Origin: CAYRVF01 sp964427535
GTDB taxonomy: Bacteria; Chloroflexota; Ktedonobacteria; Ktedonobacterales; JADMIN01
Assembly (NCBI GenBank): GCA_964427535.1
Contig: CAYRVF010000001.1
Coordinates: 62,001 to 126,000, forward strand
Reading direction: 5' to 3'
Length of the DNA: 64,000 nt
The position numbers were made by a program, and so were the translations under genes. The notes under the pieces were generated by a model. The model worked only from the letters and a program-made list of their open reading frames with translations. It ran no database searches and had not been told where the DNA came from. The first letter of the stretch is position 1; each line of letters begins with the position of its first letter. Positions 52,523 through 61,251 of the stretch are shown piece by piece.

Positions 52523-53236
52523 ATGGAGACGCCAGGACCGGCAGGCGCAGCAGTGGAGATAGCGAGCGAGCTGGTGCGCTACGCCCGCGCGCTCGTGTCG
52601 CATGGACTCGTCAGCGGGTCGAGTGGCAACATCAGCATCCGCGCGACCGGGACACGTGCGGACGGCGCTGCGGACGATGAGACTGGTGAGGATGGCGAGG
52701 AGTTGCTGTGGGTGACGCCCTCGGCGCTGGCCTACGAGGAGATGACCGCGGCGGACTGTGTGGCCGTCGCGCTCGCCAGCGGAGCGGTGCGCGTGGGGAC
52801 GCGCCGTCCCTCCTCGGAGACACCGATGCACCGCGCGGTGTACCTGGCACGGCCCGACGTGCGCGCGATCGTCCACACGCACTCGCTCTACGCCACGATG
52901 TTCGCCATCGCCAACGAGCCGGTGCCGCCGGTCCACTACGTGCTGGCCGAGATCGGCGACAGTGTGCCGGTCGCGCCGTATGCCCCCTACGGCAGCCAGG
53001 AGCTCGCGCAGGCGGCGGTGGCGACGCTCGGACGCGACGGGCACGGCATTCTGCTGCGCAATCACGGCGTGCTGGCCGTCGGGCCAGATCTGGCGACCGC
53101 CTTCCGCCGCGCCGAGACCATCGAGACGGTCGCGCATCTGGCCTGGGGCGCGCGGCTGCTGGGGCCAGTCACGCCGCTCACCCCCGCGCAGATGGCCGAG
53201 GCGCGCGCCCGCTTCGCCACTTATTTCACAGCGTAG
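52523..53236 (+). CDS. Class II aldolase/adducin family protein
   Basis: This 237-residue protein resembles L-fuculose or L-ribulose phosphate aldolases and epimerases. SGNISIRATG, SSETPMHRAVYLARPDVRAIVHTHSLYATMFA and LLRNHGVLAVG supply the conserved zinc-binding histidines and glutamate. A short acidic insert (DGAADDETGEDGEE) lies near residue 50. GGAGG precedes the ATG at 52523. The sugar substrate is unknown. Confidence 0.9.
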   Translation: METPGPAGAAVEIASELVRYARALVSHGLVSGSSGNISIRATGTRADGAADDETGEDGEELLWVTPSALAYEEMTAADCVAVALASGAVRVGTRRPSSETPMHRAVYLARPDVRAIVHTHSLYATMFAIANEPVPPVHYVLAEIGDSVPVAPYAPYGSQELAQAAVATLGRDGHGILLRNHGVLAVGPDLATAFRRAETIETVAHLAWGARLLGPVTPLTPAQMAEARARFATYFTA

Positions 53237-53286
53237 CTGGCGGTCCGTCTCCGTTGGCGTGCAGGCGTACGTGTCACGCGCTGCGC

Positions 53287-54304
53287 TTAGGCGTTCACGT
53301 CCACCACCACGCGGCCGCGCACCCGCCCAGCGAGGATGTCTTCCGCCAGCGCGGCGACCTCGCTGAGGGGCACGACGTGGCTCATGGCGTCGAGCGCCTC
53401 GGCGGGCAGGATCTCGGCCAGCCGCCGCCAGGCGAGGCCGCGGCGCTCCGGCGGGGTGGGCAGCGAGTCGATGCCGAGCCGGTTCACGCCGCGCAGGNNN
53501 NNNNNNNAGCACCGAGGTGTGCAGCTCGAAGCCGCCCGCGTTGCCGCACGCCGCCACACTACCCAGCGGCGCGAGCGTGCGAATGACCCCGGCGAGCATC
53601 TGCCCGCCGACTGTGTCGACGGCGCCTGCCCAGCGCGCGGACCCGAGCGGACCGCCGGGCGCGGTCAACTCGTCGCGGTCGAGGATGGCGTGGGCGCCAA
53701 GCGCGCGCAGGTAGTCGGCCTCGTGCGCGCGTCCGGTCGCCGCGACGACGCTGTAGCCGAGCCGCGCGAGGATGGTGACGGCCATACTCCCGACACCGCC
53801 CGCCGCGCCGGTGACGAGTACCTCGCCGCGCTCGGGTGTCACGCCGTGCTCTTCGAGGGCCAGCACCGACAGCATGGCCGTGAACCCTGCCGTCCCGATG
53901 GCCATCGTGTCGCGCGCGCTCAGCCCGTCGGGCACCTTCACCAGCCACTCGCTCTTGAGCCGCGCCTTCTGCGCGTAGCCGCCCCAGTGCCGCTCGCCGA
54001 CGCCCCAGCCCGTCGAGACGACGCGGTCGCCGGGGGCAAAGCGCGGCGAGCGCGACTCCTCGACCCGCCCCACCAGATCGATGCCGGGCACCATCGGGTA
54101 GCTGCGCACGATCTTGTTGCGGCCGGTGAGGGCCAGTCCATCCTTATAGTTGAGGTCGGAGTACTCGACCGCGATGAGCACGTCGTTGTCGGGCAGCGCG
54201 TCTACCGGAAGGCGCCGCAACTCGGCGGTGACGGCGCCGTCGCGCTCGTCGAGCACCAGCGCGGTGAAGTCGCTCGCAGTGGAGGTGGGTGTTTCCGGTG
54301 CCAT
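53287..54304 (-). CDS. AcuI/YhdH-type quinone oxidoreductase, interrupted by an N gap
   Basis: This NADPH-dependent reductase of the MDR family matches YhdH/AcuI, which reduces acrylyl-CoA or quinones. VEYSDLNYKDGLALTGRNKIVRSYPMVPGIDLVG and VTGAAGGVGSMAVTILARLGY are clear. Ten N at 53498-53507 follow HTSV plus the first two bases of a leucine codon. After the gap, LRGVNRLGIDSLPTPPERR continues in a different frame. Nine bases would restore the frame and fit the PFI known from E. coli YhdH. The gene is therefore probably intact in the organism. It converges on the aldolase gene with a 50-base gap. Confidence 0.87.
53498..53507. other. Ten-base N gap of the wrong length
   Basis: This N run sits inside the AcuI/YhdH gene. 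The frames on both sides are consistent only if the true gap differs by minus one or plus two bases; nine fits best. Confidence 0.8.
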
Positions 54305-54529
54305 GTCGTCTCCCTTGACTGTCTGGTCGTCAGCGTCGTGGTAGTCGTCTTCGTCTGCGTCGGCGTCATTGAGGGCGTGGTCGCGCGCGGTGGCGGCGGC
54401 CAGCCACCGACGCGCCGCCGTCCGCGCGAGCGCTCAGGACGCAGTGTACGACATCGGACGGACGGAGGAGCGAGCATGCACACGTGCGCGTGCGCGAGCG
54501 GCCCGAGCCACCTCCACGCGGGCAGCGCC

Positions 54530-56317
54530 TCAGCCGCCGCCGAACATGGTGAAGACGGCGCGGCGCAGCGTTCCCCAGCCGAGGCGCGCGAGATCGAGGC
54601 GCTCGAAGTGGTACGGCTGCAGTTCGGGGGGAATGCGGTAGGGCTGGCGCGTCCAGAAGACGGGGCGCAGAAACGGCCCGCGTTGGGGCACCAGTGCGAG
54701 CGCGTGGCGCCACTCTTTCTCGACGGCCGCCGAGCGTGCGGCGTGCTCGGACCAGAAGAGCTGGAAGAGATCGGCCTCGCCAATCGCCTCCAGCAGGCGT
54801 GGGTCCCACAGCTGGCCGCCCTGCAGCAGCGTCACGTCGCGCAAGTAGCGGTCGCCCATCGTCTCCGCGGCCGACTCGCACGAGCGCACGACCGCCGTAT
54901 CGCGGTGGGAGTACGAGGCGAAGACGCGCCGATACGCGCGCGCGACGACACGGGCAAACGCGCCTGGCAGATCAGAGCGCGCTCCCGGCTGGGCCACGTA
55001 GATCGAGAGCGGAATCTCGGCGCGCAGCAGCGGTCCCGTGTAGACCGCGATGGCCCCATTGGCGCTGTAGCCTGGCGGGACGTTGGCGGCGAGCACGCGG
55101 AATTCATGCTGCTGCACCTCCTCTTCCCACGCGACCGTCAGCTCGGGCGGATTCCACTGGAAGCCCGGCAGGCGCGGCACAAGCGTGAGCCGTGTGCCGC
55201 GCCGCAGCCGCAGCCCCTCGGCGGCAGAGGACGGGCGGAACTGATCGCGACGACCGGCAAGCCGCTCCTGGGCGGATGCGGCGACGGCGGCGAGCGCCTG
55301 GGGCGTCTCCAGCGAGATGTAGACGAGCACCGGTTCCCAGATCCGGGGCTGCACCTCTTTGGGCGCATAGGCCGTGAAGGTGACTTCCCGCGTGACCAGC
55401 GCCGAGGGCGCGGGCGGCGTCACGGGAGTGACAGGCGGTGCCGTCCTCTCCCGTGGAGGACGTGGCAGCGGTGGACGCGGGAGCGACGAGACGTCCGGCA
55501 GTTGCGGCCAGCTCCAGCCTCCGCCGCCGCCGCGCGACGCGGACCCTGGCGCGGGTGCGTTGGGCGGCGCGTACGGTGGCGGCTGGGGCGATCCATCTGC
55601 TGGATACGGCGGCTGCGGGGAGCCGTACGCCGGGTACGATGACTGCGAAGGTGGCCCGTACTCGGGAATAGGTGGTGGTGGCGGAGACGCTCCCCATGGT
55701 GCATCTGGCCACGCGACTGGTTCTGGCGGCGTAGCCTCCTGCGCTGGTGGCGCCGGGGGCGTGGTATCAGTACCGGTGCCGTCGTCACCGGTGCCGTCGT
55801 CGTCAAGGCCATCCAGATCGCTGCCGCCGAACGCGGGACCAGCGGCGGTGGGCGGTCGGGAGGCCAGGCCATCGCGCACCTCATCAGGTGGGCGCCACTG
55901 TGCGCCGCCGCGCGCCAGGTAGTCCAGCAGCGCGGGCAGCCCCGTCTGGTAGGCGTCGTTCGTGAGGTCGAACGTGAGTGCGATGCTGGTCTGCCAGGGC
56001 AGCTGGTCGGGCGGGACGGGCGCGGTCCGCAGGAACACGAAACCGTGGCCTCGCGGGTCGGCCACGGTCAGCGCACGCGCAGCCTCCAGCAGCGCCCGCA
56101 GGGTGGGCGACACCGCAGCGGCCGGAGACAGCACGATGAGGTAGACCTCGAGCGGCGCGAGGGCGTCCCGTAGCGCCTGGGGGTCGTCCGTGGGAGCAGG
56201 GAGCCCCAGCTGGACGGTGACGGCGAGTCCGGCGCGCACGAGATCGGCCTCCACGCGTCGCGCGAAGGGCGCATCCTCAGCGGCCGCAAGGATCGCCACG
56301 GACTGCGTTGCGGGCAT
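54530..56317 (-). CDS. Protein with two TIR-like domains around a Pro-rich linker and a beta domain
   Basis: The 595-residue protein has a degenerate TIR-like Rossmann domain at 1-140 (SVAILAAAEDAPFARRVEADL, VYLIVLSP). A Pro/Gly/Tyr-rich linker covers about 145-305. An unnamed beta-rich domain at 308-445 follows (REVTFTAYAPKEVQPRIWEPVLVYISL). The C-terminal domain (about 462-595) is a clear TIR: RRVFASYSHRD, then GEADLFQLFWSEHAARSAAVEKEWRHAL. The glutamate at about 535 is at the usual NADase position. The ATG at 56317 follows GGAGGAGG. It may be a conflict-type effector or a signalling adaptor. No other defence gene stands beside it. Confidence 0.75.
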   Translation of the reverse strand: MPATQSVAILAAAEDAPFARRVEADLVRAGLAVTVQLGLPAPTDDPQALRDALAPLEVYLIVLSPAAAVSPTLRALLEAARALTVADPRGHGFVFLRTAPVPPDQLPWQTSIALTFDLTNDAYQTGLPALLDYLARGGAQWRPPDEVRDGLASRPPTAAGPAFGGSDLDGLDDDGTGDDGTGTDTTPPAPPAQEATPPEPVAWPDAPWGASPPPPPIPEYGPPSQSSYPAYGSPQPPYPADGSPQPPPYAPPNAPAPGSASRGGGGGWSWPQLPDVSSLPRPPLPRPPRERTAPPVTPVTPPAPSALVTREVTFTAYAPKEVQPRIWEPVLVYISLETPQALAAVAASAQERLAGRRDQFRPSSAAEGLRLRRGTRLTLVPRLPGFQWNPPELTVAWEEEVQQHEFRVLAANVPPGYSANGAIAVYTGPLLRAEIPLSIYVAQPGARSDLPGAFARVVARAYRRVFASYSHRDTAVVRSCESAAETMGDRYLRDVTLLQGGQLWDPRLLEAIGEADLFQLFWSEHAARSAAVEKEWRHALALVPQRGPFLRPVFWTRQPYRIPPELQPYHFERLDLARLGWGTLRRAVFTMFGGG

Positions 56318-56633
56318 GCCCAGCCTCCTCCCACTCCACCCCTTCCACGAGCCGCGTGCCCCGGAGGCGCCGGCCCAGCGCTGTGGTTGAGTGAAGTGTA
56401 TCATGCCAGGCAAGGAGGCGCCTATCCGAAGGAGGACGCGTCCAGTGGGGCCGGCCGCGCACCGTGCGTCTGCCCCTGCCGTATCGGTCGTGAACCTTTT
56501 CCGCTGTCGTGGGTACATATGAAGTGCAGGGACACCGGCGAGGCCTCGAGCGTTGGCGTGCGGTCAGCGTGGTGCGTGCTGGTGCGGCAGAGGGGGACAT
56601 GTGGCAACCGCCGCTGCAGAGGAGCGTTTCGCC
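56318..56633. other. Divergent promoter region between TIR gene and sigma gene
   Basis: This gap of 316 bases has no accepted gene. GAACC at 56492-56496 followed by a GTCGT stretch resembles an ECF-type promoter in outline, which would allow the sigma factor to control its own gene; the match is weak. Confidence 0.35.
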
Positions 56634-57248
56634 GTGAGCGATCGGGCGAACAGCAACGATGCGCATCTCAACGATGACCACCCCGGCGGGGACATCGACG
56701 AGGGACGTGAGCTACTGGCGCACATCACCTCCGGCGACCGGCAGGCGCTCACCGCGCTCTATCTGCGCTACCGCCTGCCGCTGCTGCGGTATCTGCTGAG
56801 TTTCACGTCCGACTATGGGAAGGCCGAGGAGCTGCTGCAGGATACGCTGGTGGCGGTGTGGAAGAACGCCGGCAGCTACACCGGCGAGGGACACGTGCGC
56901 GCGTGGCTCTTTGGCATCGCGCGGCGGCGTGCGTACAAGGGGTTGCGGCGCCAGGAGCTGCCGAGCGTTGATGTCGCCGAACTGGAGAGTGTGCCTGCCG
57001 CCGACCCCGAGCCTGAGGCGGCACTGCTCGCGCGCGTACGGCGCGACGAGCTTGCCGCGGCGCTCGAGCGCCTCGCGGCGCCGCAGCGCGAAGTGCTGCA
57101 GTTGATCTTCATTTACGAGCTCTCCTATGCCGAGGTGACGGAAGTGCTCGGCGTGCCGCTGGGGACCGTCAAGAGCCGTCTGCACGCCGCAAAACGTGCC
57201 CTTCGCGCCTGTCTGAGCGCGAGTGAGGAGACCACCTATGAACACTGA
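56634..57248 (+). CDS. ECF-type RNA polymerase sigma factor
   Basis: This 204-residue factor has region 2 (ALYLRYRLPLLRYLLSFTSDYGKAEELLQDTLVAVWKN) and region 4 (LERLAAPQREVLQLIFIYELSYAEVTEVLGVPLGTVKSRLHAAKRAL). The GTG at 56634 is chosen because AGAGGAG stands eight bases upstream; longer starts lack a site. Its end overlaps the anti-sigma gene by 11 bases, a standard sigma/anti-sigma arrangement. Targets are likely the ABC transporter genes downstream and perhaps its own promoter. Confidence 0.93.
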   Translation: MSDRANSNDAHLNDDHPGGDIDEGRELLAHITSGDRQALTALYLRYRLPLLRYLLSFTSDYGKAEELLQDTLVAVWKNAGSYTGEGHVRAWLFGIARRRAYKGLRRQELPSVDVAELESVPAADPEPEAALLARVRRDELAAALERLAAPQREVLQLIFIYELSYAEVTEVLGVPLGTVKSRLHAAKRALRACLSASEETTYEH

Positions 57249-58287
57249 CGCGCGCCGGGCGTCGTCCTCCGAGGACCATCCGGGCGGCGATGTGGCAGAC
57301 ACACCACACACAGCGGAGACTGCCCAGGCGACCCACGCGGCGCATGTCGCGGACGAGCTGCCCGCCTATCTCACCGGCACCCTGTCGGAGGCAGCGCGCG
57401 GGCTGGTGCGCCGCCACCTGGCCGAGTGTGCCGCCTGCCGCCAGGAGCTTGCCCAGTGGCAGACGGTCGCGGCGGTGACGCGCATCGCGCTGGCGCCCGC
57501 GGCGGCTGAGGGTCACCCGACGCCGCCCGACGCGCTGCTCGCGGGTATCTGGGCGCGGATCGACACCCCGCGGCGGCCAGCGCTGATCGCGCAACCGGCG
57601 CGCGCGACGTGGCGAGATGCCGGGCGGGAGGTCGCGCGGCGGGCTGCCCTCTGGGGAAGCGTGCTGCGTCGCCAGGTGGCGCTGCTGCCGGTGGGCATCT
57701 GGGTCGTCGCGCTGGCGCTGGTCGCGCTCTGTTTCGTGGGAATGGTCGTGCTCGGCGACCACACGCGCGCCGACGCGCAGCATCTGGCGCTGGTGCTGAG
57801 CCTTGTCGCGCCGCTGGTGACCGCACTGGGGCTGGCATGCATCTACGGGCCGGAGAACGACGTCGCCCTGGAGCTGGCGCTCGCCACGCCGACCTCGCCA
57901 CGCCTGGTGCTGGTCTGCCGGCTGGCGCTCGTGCTCGGCTATAACGTGGCCCTGACGTTCGCCGTGACGCTGGCGGCGGTGGCGCTGCGCGGCGGCGATG
58001 TGGGGCTGCTGACCTCACTCTGGATGGGGCCGATGCTGGTGTTCGGTGGGCTGAGCCTCGCGCTCTCGGTCGGCGTGAGCGCGGTGGCGGGCATCGCCGC
58101 GGCGGGTGGCGTCTGGTTCCTGCGTCTGCTCTTCTCGTCGGTCTCGTTGCTGCACTCCCCCCACCTCGGCACGGGTGCCCCGATCGGCCTGCTCTGGCAG
58201 ACGACTCCAGCGGCGCTCGTGCTGGCCGTCGTGCTGGTTCTGCTGGCGGTCGCGGTCGCGCCTCGCCGCATCCCGCGCCTCATCTGA
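57238..58287 (+). CDS. Zinc-finger anti-sigma factor fused to a six-helix membrane domain
   Basis: The 349-residue protein starts with an anti-sigma zinc finger in which H60, C64 and C67 (HLAECAAC) bind zinc. After a linker comes a large membrane part from about 145: five or six hydrophobic helices instead of the single helix of common anti-sigma factors. The helices resemble ABC-2-type permeases in length and spacing. GAGGAG precedes the ATG. The protein could sense transport state directly through its membrane part and release the sigma factor. Confidence 0.87.
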   Translation: MNTDARRASSSEDHPGGDVADTPHTAETAQATHAAHVADELPAYLTGTLSEAARGLVRRHLAECAACRQELAQWQTVAAVTRIALAPAAAEGHPTPPDALLAGIWARIDTPRRPALIAQPARATWRDAGREVARRAALWGSVLRRQVALLPVGIWVVALALVALCFVGMVVLGDHTRADAQHLALVLSLVAPLVTALGLACIYGPENDVALELALATPTSPRLVLVCRLALVLGYNVALTFAVTLAAVALRGGDVGLLTSLWMGPMLVFGGLSLALSVGVSAVAGIAAAGGVWFLRLLFSSVSLLHSPHLGTGAPIGLLWQTTPAALVLAVVLVLLAVAVAPRRIPRLI

Positions 58288-58385
58288 GGCCCGTGTGAGG
58301 CCCATGTGAGCCCTGTGTACGGCCCGCGAGACTGTCAGTGTGCGGCCGCTCGTCCGCGGTCGCTGCTCGCGCGTTGTGTGTGTGT

Positions 58386-58416
58386 GGGTGGGTGGGTGGG
58401 TGGGTGGGTGGATGGG
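58386..58416 (+). other. G-quadruplex-forming GGGT tract in the permease leader
   Basis: Six consecutive GGGT units at 58386-58409 and one more GGG at 58414-58416 lie 27-58 bases upstream of the permease ATG. Single-base loops make this a very stable G-quadruplex sequence in DNA and in the mRNA. Confidence 0.8.
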
Positions 58417-58443
58417 TGTTTCGGACAAAGGATCGGGCACACT

Positions 58444-59205
58444 ATGGAGACGCTTGGGCGTGTCGGCAGGCGTGGACGCGTGGGACCTCCTCTCGCGAGC
58501 ACACGCGGGACGGCGGGGTGGGACAGGCTGCGGCTCGATCTGCTGGTGCTGGGTCCGTGGCTCTTCGCGCTGCCGGTGTTCGTCGTCGCGGTGTTCGCCG
58601 TGGCGGTCGGCATGATGGCCGTGAAGCAGGCACCGCATCTCGACATCACCAACATGGTGATGGCGGGCATCGAAGGGGTGATTCCGCTGGTGACGGGCAT
58701 CGCGTTGGCCACGGTCACCGCACACGACCCCGCGCTGGAGCTGCACCTCGCGGTGCTGGAGCCCTACCGGCAGACGGTGCTGCGGCGCTGTCTCGTGATG
58801 GTCGTCTGGAGCGCGCTGCTCGAGACGCTGGCGGTGCTGCTGCTGGCGCAGATCGCGCCGTGGGCACTACGACAAGCAGGCGCGGGCGCGCTGCTGCTGA
58901 CGTGGCTCGCACCGCTCCTTTGGTTCAGCAGCCTGGGAGCGCTGCTGGCGTTGGTGTTACGTAATCGAGCGGCCAGCGCGGCCATCCTGGGCGTCGTGTG
59001 GGTGCTGGAGTTGCTCTTTCATGCGGCACTGACCAGCGCCGGCTGGACGCGCGCCGCCTTTGTTTTCGCCACGATGTTCGACCCGACGGCTGCCTTCTGG
59101 CTGCAGAACCGGCTCGAATTGCTCGGCACGGCGCTGGTGCTGTTTGCCGTCGTCTGGTGGTACCTGCGCCACGCCGAGTGGCGTCTGCGAGGAGAGGAAG
59201 CCTAA
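58444..59205 (+). CDS. ABC-2-like membrane permease subunit
   Basis: This 253-residue membrane protein has six hydrophobic segments, for example LLVLGPWLFALPVFVVAVFAVAVGM. Between them lies AHDPALELHLAVLEPYRQTVLRR, a charged loop also found in the neighbouring anti-sigma membrane part as GPENDVALELALATP. AAAGGA precedes the ATG at 58444. It lies downstream of the G-rich tract, so its translation could be under structural control. With the next permease and ATPase it would form a transporter of unknown substrate. Confidence 0.75.
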   Translation: METLGRVGRRGRVGPPLASTRGTAGWDRLRLDLLVLGPWLFALPVFVVAVFAVAVGMMAVKQAPHLDITNMVMAGIEGVIPLVTGIALATVTAHDPALELHLAVLEPYRQTVLRRCLVMVVWSALLETLAVLLLAQIAPWALRQAGAGALLLTWLAPLLWFSSLGALLALVLRNRAASAAILGVVWVLELLFHAALTSAGWTRAAFVFATMFDPTAAFWLQNRLELLGTALVLFAVVWWYLRHAEWRLRGEEA

Positions 59206-59209
59206 GCGT

Positions 59210-60082
59210 ATGGACTCCCTGACATCGTCTTCTGCTGCCGGGACGGGTGCTGTGTCCGCGACACCCAGTGCCCTCGGTGTGGTCTCGGGCGCCCTGCGCT
59301 ACGAATTCCGCATGCAGATTCGCCGCGTCTCGGTCTGGGTCACCCTGGCGCTGCTGACCCTGCTGGTCTTCGGCATCTGGTGGGCAGGCAGCAGCGACTT
59401 GCTGCACGGGTTTTATCGGCGGCCCGAGGGCGGTGGGGCAGCCGTGTGGGTCCCGCCCGATGCCCGCAGTGCCGTGCTGTACTGGGTACAGTATCTCGGC
59501 TTCTTCCTGCCGCTGGGCGTCGGACTCGTGCTGGCCGACCGCCTGGCACGCGACAGCCGCCTGCATGTCGACGAGATCCTTGACACGCTGCCGGGCTCCC
59601 TCGGCGCGCGCCTGACTGGCAAGTTTCTCGGGAGCACACTGGCGACACTGACGCCGCTGTTCCTCTTCTACCTGGCGCTAGTCGCCGTCATCGTCCAACA
59701 GACTGGCGCCGTGGGCACGCTGCCGCTCGCACTGGGCGCCTTCCTGGCCGTGCTCGTGCCCGGCTCGCTCTTCGTGGCGGGCTTCTCGGTCGCGCTGCCC
59801 GCGGTGATACGTGTGCCGGTCTACCAGTTCCTGTTCATCGGCTACTGGTTCTGGGCCGACCTGATGAGTCCGAAGGTCGGCATCCCCAGCATCGTGGGGA
59901 CGATGCTCAACGCTGCCGGGCCGTGGGCGCAAGAGGGCATCTTCCACTTCCCGTGGACCTTCCTGCAGTTGCACGCCACTCCCGCCCAGGGCTATCTGAG
60001 CATCGCCCTGCTGACGCTGCTCGGTCTGGCGGCGCCGCTCGCGCTCTGGGGCTCTCTGCGCTGGCGCGCGACCTCGCGCTGA
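59210..60082 (+). CDS. ABC-2-type membrane permease subunit
   Basis: The 290-residue protein starts with a cytoplasmic RYEFRMQIRRVSVWVTLALLTLL, then at least six membrane segments. LADRLARDSRLHVDEILDTLPGSLGARLTGKFLGS between the second and third is typical of ABC-2 permeases. It starts four bases after the first permease stop and is followed by the ATPase gene. It probably exports a small hydrophobic molecule or peptide. Confidence 0.82.
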   Translation: MDSLTSSSAAGTGAVSATPSALGVVSGALRYEFRMQIRRVSVWVTLALLTLLVFGIWWAGSSDLLHGFYRRPEGGGAAVWVPPDARSAVLYWVQYLGFFLPLGVGLVLADRLARDSRLHVDEILDTLPGSLGARLTGKFLGSTLATLTPLFLFYLALVAVIVQQTGAVGTLPLALGAFLAVLVPGSLFVAGFSVALPAVIRVPVYQFLFIGYWFWADLMSPKVGIPSIVGTMLNAAGPWAQEGIFHFPWTFLQLHATPAQGYLSIALLTLLGLAAPLALWGSLRWRATSR

Positions 60083-60214
60083 GTGCCAGGAGGAGGGCTG
60101 AAGGCGGGCTGGAGTGCTCTCCTTCAGGCGGCCCTCCCGGTTGTTCTCGCGTCTCTGTCGCGTCTCTTTCGCTTCTGTCGTCTCGCGTTTGCCATGGTGA
60201 GGAGCAGTGCTACG

Positions 60215-61111
60215 ATGAACGTCTCGATGCAGCAGCTGACGAAGGTGTATGGCGGGAACGTCCACGCGCTCAACGGCGTGACGCTCACGATTCCCAGTGG
60301 CATGTTTGGCCTGCTCGGTCCCAACGGCGCGGGCAAGACGACGCTGATGCGCATTTTGGCGGGCATCCTGCACCCGACGAGCGGAAGTGTGCGTATCGGC
60401 GGGCGGGAGGTCCGTGGCGAGCACGACCGCATCGAGGTCAAGCGCATCCTGGGCTACTTGCCGCAGGAGCTGGGCGTCTACCCCGACCTCTCGGCGCGTG
60501 ACTTCCTCGACTACATCGGCATCCTCAAGGGGCTGACGCATGCGAAGGCGCGCCGCGCGCGTGTCGCGGAGCTGCTGGAGCTCGTCTCGCTGAGCGACGT
60601 CGCCAGCCGGAAGCTCAAGACGTTCTCGGGCGGCATGAAGCGGCGTGTGGGCATCGCGCAGGCGCTGCTCAACGACCCACGGCTGCTGATCGTCGATGAG
60701 CCGACGGCAGGGCTCGACCCAGAGGAGCGCATCCGCTTCCGCAACCTGCTCGCCGACCTCGCGGGCGACCGCACCGTCCTGCTCTCCACCCACATCGTGG
60801 AAGACATCGCGCAGACCTGCCAGCAGCTCGCCGCGCTCACTGGCGGGCGGGTCGTCTATTCGGGCGCGATCACGGAGCTGCTGGAGCAGACGCGTGGGCA
60901 CGTCTGGCAGATCACGACCGCTGGCGCCAAGCCGGAGGGGGACTTCACGCTGGTCTCGGCCGCGCCGCTGGCGGGCGGCGAGATGCAGTATCGGGTGGTG
61001 GGTGAGCCGGAGCGCACGCTCGCGGCGCGGCCCGTCGAGCCGGGGCTGGAGGATAGCTATGTCTGGCTGATGCGCACGCACCGCGAGCGCGTCGTGAGCG
61101 CCGCCTCCTAG
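60215..61111 (+). CDS. ABC transporter ATP-binding protein
   Basis: The 298-residue ATPase has GLLGPNGAGKTTLMRILAG as Walker A, TFSGGMKRRVGIAQALL as signature, LLIVDEPTAGLDPEERI as Walker B and STHIVEDI as H-loop. An accessory domain of about 80 residues follows. It is of the CcmA/NatA class, fitting ABC-2 permeases. The ATG at 60215 follows GAGGAG; another ATG 21 bases earlier is possible. It closes the sigma-to-transporter operon. Confidence 0.93.
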   Translation: MNVSMQQLTKVYGGNVHALNGVTLTIPSGMFGLLGPNGAGKTTLMRILAGILHPTSGSVRIGGREVRGEHDRIEVKRILGYLPQELGVYPDLSARDFLDYIGILKGLTHAKARRARVAELLELVSLSDVASRKLKTFSGGMKRRVGIAQALLNDPRLLIVDEPTAGLDPEERIRFRNLLADLAGDRTVLLSTHIVEDIAQTCQQLAALTGGRVVYSGAITELLEQTRGHVWQITTAGAKPEGDFTLVSAAPLAGGEMQYRVVGEPERTLAARPVEPGLEDSYVWLMRTHRERVVSAAS

Positions 61112-61251
61112 CTCGGCCGGCCGGTGGCCACGTGGCGCGTTCCTCTGGTCAGTGCGCGGGTCCGTATGGACCGATCACACCGGATGATCCGCAGTTTGCC
61201 GCTTTCTGTGCCTGCCACGAGAATGGTGAGACATAGGAAGCGAGGTGTATC

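Noticed and set aside
51563..54304. One 913-codon minus-strand protein joining a reductase and an NmrA-like domain
   Set aside because: The apparent fusion is created by the N gap shifting the frame. The two genes have separate starts and ribosome sites, and the aldolase gene lies between them on the other strand.
53336..55642. A 768-codon open frame on the plus strand
   Set aside because: It runs antisense across the AcuI/YhdH gene, an N gap and the TIR gene. Both minus-strand genes are well supported.
54530..56317. A complete defence island around the TIR gene
   Set aside because: The neighbours are a metabolic reductase and a sigma-factor operon. No nuclease, helicase, toxin or transposase gene was found nearby.
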